Shown: piece after piece, positions 3,842 through 5,808 of the stretch
How positions within the stretch are numbered: position 1 is the stretch's first letter
Layout: each line of letters opens with the position of its first letter
Source: an uncultured Bacilli bacterium
GTDB lineage: Bacteria; Bacillota_I; Bacilli_A; RF39; UBA660
Reading direction: 5' to 3'
DNA length: 5,808 nucleotides
Assembly: GCA_934096785.1 (NCBI GenBank)
Contig: CAKONA010000067.1
Coordinates: forward strand, 1 to 5,808
Position numbers and translations under genes: made by a program
The notes under the pieces: model-generated
The model's input: the letters and a program-made list of their open reading frames with translations, nothing else
What the model was told of the DNA's origin: nothing
The model's database searches: none

Positions 3842-5808
3842 TTATTTACCACAACAGTTTTTGTACTTTTTGCCACTTCCACATGGACATGGATCATTTC
3901 TTCCAACCTTTTTTTCAGATTTCTTAGGTTGCTTCTTAGATGCTTTATCTCCATCATTAGTTTGAATATTTTTTACTTCTTCTCTTTCAAGATTTTGTCT
4001 AACTTCAGCATTAAGCAAGAATGTAGATATTTCAGCATTAATACTATCCATCATGTTATCAAACATTTGAAATCCTTCTAAAGCATAAACCTGTAATGGA
4101 TTATTTTGAGCATAACCACGAAGTCCTACTCCTTCTTTTAATTCTTCCATCGCATCTAATTGATCCATCCAATATTTATCAATAATTCTAAGTGAAATAG
4201 ACTTTTCAAAATCATTTTGAATTTCTTCTGGTACATCTTCTAACTTCTTATTATAATCACTTACTACTATATCATAAATATGATTAATTACTTCTTCTGT
4301 ACTTTTATCTTCAAAATCTTTCTTAGTTAATTTCTTTCTCTTAAGTAAATGAGCATTAAATTGTTCCATTATATTATCAATGTCATTTGCTGTTAGGTAC
4401 CCTTCTGGTTCAATATGTGAATTAACTTGATTAGTTACAAAATCTTTAAATGTTTCAAGTACTCTATCACGAATACTATCTTGATCTAATATTTCATTAC
4501 GTCTATTATAGATTATTTCTCTTTGTTTAGAAATTACATTATCATAATCAAGAAGCCCTTTACGCCTATCAAAGTTAAATCCTTCTACTTTCTTTTGAGC
4601 TGATTCTATATTTTTAGATATCATTTTATTTGATATTGCTTGATCATCTTGTATACCAAGACTTTCCATAACTGTTTTCATTCTTTCAGAACCAAACTTC
4701 ATCATTAAATCATCTTCCATTGATACAAAGAATCTAGTAGTACCTGGGTCTCCTTGACGTCCACTTCTACCACGTAATTGGTTATCTATACGTCTTGAAT
4801 CATGTCTTTCAGTACCTATTACATATAATCCACCAAGTTCACGAACCCCTTCTCCTAATTTAATATCAGTACCACGTCCAGCCATATTTGTAGCTATTGT
4901 AACAGCACCTTTTTTACCAGCATTTTCTATTATATGAGCTTCACGTTCATGATTCTTAGCATTCAAAAGTTCATGCTTAATACCAGCTTTATTTAATAAT
5001 TGACTTATTACTTCACTTGTTTCAACAGAAGCAACACCTACAAGTACTGGTCTTCCAGTCTTATGTATTTCTTTAACCGTTCTTACTATCGCAGTATATT
5101 TTCCTTTTAATGATGAATATATTAAATCAACTTGATCATCACGAATTACAGGTTTATTAGTAGGAATGCATACAACATATGTATTATATATATTTTGAAA
5201 TTCTTCTTCTTCAGTCTTAGCAGTTCCAGTCATACCAGATAACTTATTATACATTCTAAATAAATTTTGGAATGTTATAGTTGCTAAAGTCTTAGTTTCT
5301 TCATTAATCTTAACTCCTTCTTTAGCCTCTAATGCTTGATGTAATCCTTCACTAAATTGACGGCCATGCATAAGTCTACCAGTAAATGTATCAACTATAA
5401 TTACTTGGTCATTCTCAATTACATAATCAACATCTCTTTTAAATGCATAATTAGCGCATAAAGCTTTGTCTAGATTATGTACCATAACACTATTCTTAAT
5501 ATCATATAAGTTATCTAAATGTAATAATTCTTCAGCATGATGAACACCTTCTTCAGTAAGTGTAACTTTCTTAGTCTTTTCATCAACTACATAATCATCA
5601 ATCTTCAAACTTTTAGCTACTCTATCAGCTTCTTTATATACATTAGCACTCTTAGCTACACCACCACTAATAATTAATGGAGTACGTGCTTCATCTATAA
5701 GTATTGAGTCAACTTCATCTATAATTGCAAAGTTAAGACCTCTTTGAGTTCTATTTTCCTTATGAACAACCATATTATCTCTTAAATAATCAAATCCAAG
5801 TTCATTAT
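3842..5808 (-). CDS. secA: Protein translocase subunit SecA, 5' end beyond window
   Basis: SecA is the ATPase motor that drives unfolded preproteins through SecYEG at the cytoplasmic membrane. The window holds 654 residues; about the first 180, including Walker A, lie past the right edge. The frame is open to the edge and begins NELGFDYLRDNM, the conserved segment before Walker B. In fragment numbering, Walker B is DEVD (30-33), followed by the preprotein cross-linking domain. SGMTGTA (190-196) marks the return to the first nucleotide-binding domain. NBD2 has GRGTD (310-314) and QLRGRSGRQGD (343-353). The scaffold and two-helix finger carry RIIDKYWMDQLDAMEELKEG (540-559) and LRGYAQNNPL. A Lys-rich linker leads to the SEC-C zinc motif with Cys at 640, 642, 651 and 652, used for SecB/phospholipid/ribosome contact in relatives. 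The motifs are all intact and a strong terminator follows. The ATG at 5773 is an internal Met, not the start. prfB, often next to secA, is not downstream here. Confidence 0.98.
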   Translation of the reverse strand, partial: NELGFDYLRDNMVVHKENRTQRGLNFAIIDEVDSILIDEARTPLIISGGVAKSANVYKEADRVAKSLKIDDYVVDEKTKKVTLTEEGVHHAEELLHLDNLYDIKNSVMVHNLDKALCANYAFKRDVDYVIENDQVIIVDTFTGRLMHGRQFSEGLHQALEAKEGVKINEETKTLATITFQNLFRMYNKLSGMTGTAKTEEEEFQNIYNTYVVCIPTNKPVIRDDQVDLIYSSLKGKYTAIVRTVKEIHKTGRPVLVGVASVETSEVISQLLNKAGIKHELLNAKNHEREAHIIENAGKKGAVTIATNMAGRGTDIKLGEGVRELGGLYVIGTERHDSRRIDNQLRGRSGRQGDPGTTRFFVSMEDDLMMKFGSERMKTVMESLGIQDDQAISNKMISKNIESAQKKVEGFNFDRRKGLLDYDNVISKQREIIYNRRNEILDQDSIRDRVLETFKDFVTNQVNSHIEPEGYLTANDIDNIMEQFNAHLLKRKKLTKKDFEDKSTEEVINHIYDIVVSDYNKKLEDVPEEIQNDFEKSISLRIIDKYWMDQLDAMEELKEGVGLRGYAQNNPLQVYALEGFQMFDNMMDSINAEISTFLLNAEVRQNLEREEVKNIQTNDGDKASKKQPKKSEKKVGRNDPCPCGSGKKYKNCCGK

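Noticed and set aside
1..5808. CRISPR arrays, tRNA/rRNA genes, insertion sequences or attachment sites.
   Set aside because: I saw no regularly spaced long repeats, no cloverleaf or rRNA motifs, no transposase or integrase frames and no terminal inverted repeats.

Overview
The window is strongly AT-rich. Its reading frames are rich in Lys, Asn and Ile, Shine-Dalgarno (SD) sites are strong (AGGAGG-type), and TGA is used as a stop while every Trp checked is TGG. Together with a Bacilli-like SecA, this suggests a low-GC member of the Bacillota, or a related gut Bacilli/Mollicutes-like lineage that keeps the standard bacterial code. This assignment is inferred from composition and protein style, not from a marker comparison.

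Layout from right to left. A 5'-truncated secA (3842-5808, minus) ends in a SEC-C zinc motif and a clear rho-independent terminator (3796-3830). A plus-strand GNAT-type acetyltransferase gene (3161-3625), with its own extended -10 promoter and terminator, faces secA tail to tail. Divergent from it is a cytoplasmic phosphodiesterase/nucleotide pyrophosphatase-like enzyme of the alkaline phosphatase superfamily (1905-3017, minus). Next come about 250 bases with no long gene that hold two copies of a 14-base promoter-like sequence and three minute reading frames of 9-10 codons. Each has a near-perfect SD site, and they encode similar Gly/Asp-rich peptides ending in a hydrophobic stretch and Phe. 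The left part is a tight minus-strand cassette: a SAM-dependent methyltransferase split by a frameshift in an A7 run (997-1648), a stand-alone nucleotidyltransferase head domain (477-995), and a helical protein of unknown function cut by the window edge (1-490). The cassette genes are spaced by one base or overlap by 14 bases, so they are almost certainly co-translated.

secA is housekeeping (Sec protein export). The acetyltransferase and the phosphodiesterase look like independently transcribed accessory enzymes. The part least explained by known families is the left third: tiny peptide genes, then methyltransferase, nucleotidyltransferase and unknown helical protein. The second promoter copy and the third tiny gene sit directly upstream of the methyltransferase, so that peptide and the enzymes probably share a transcript. 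Whether the peptides are leaders, signals or enzyme substrates cannot be decided from the sequence.
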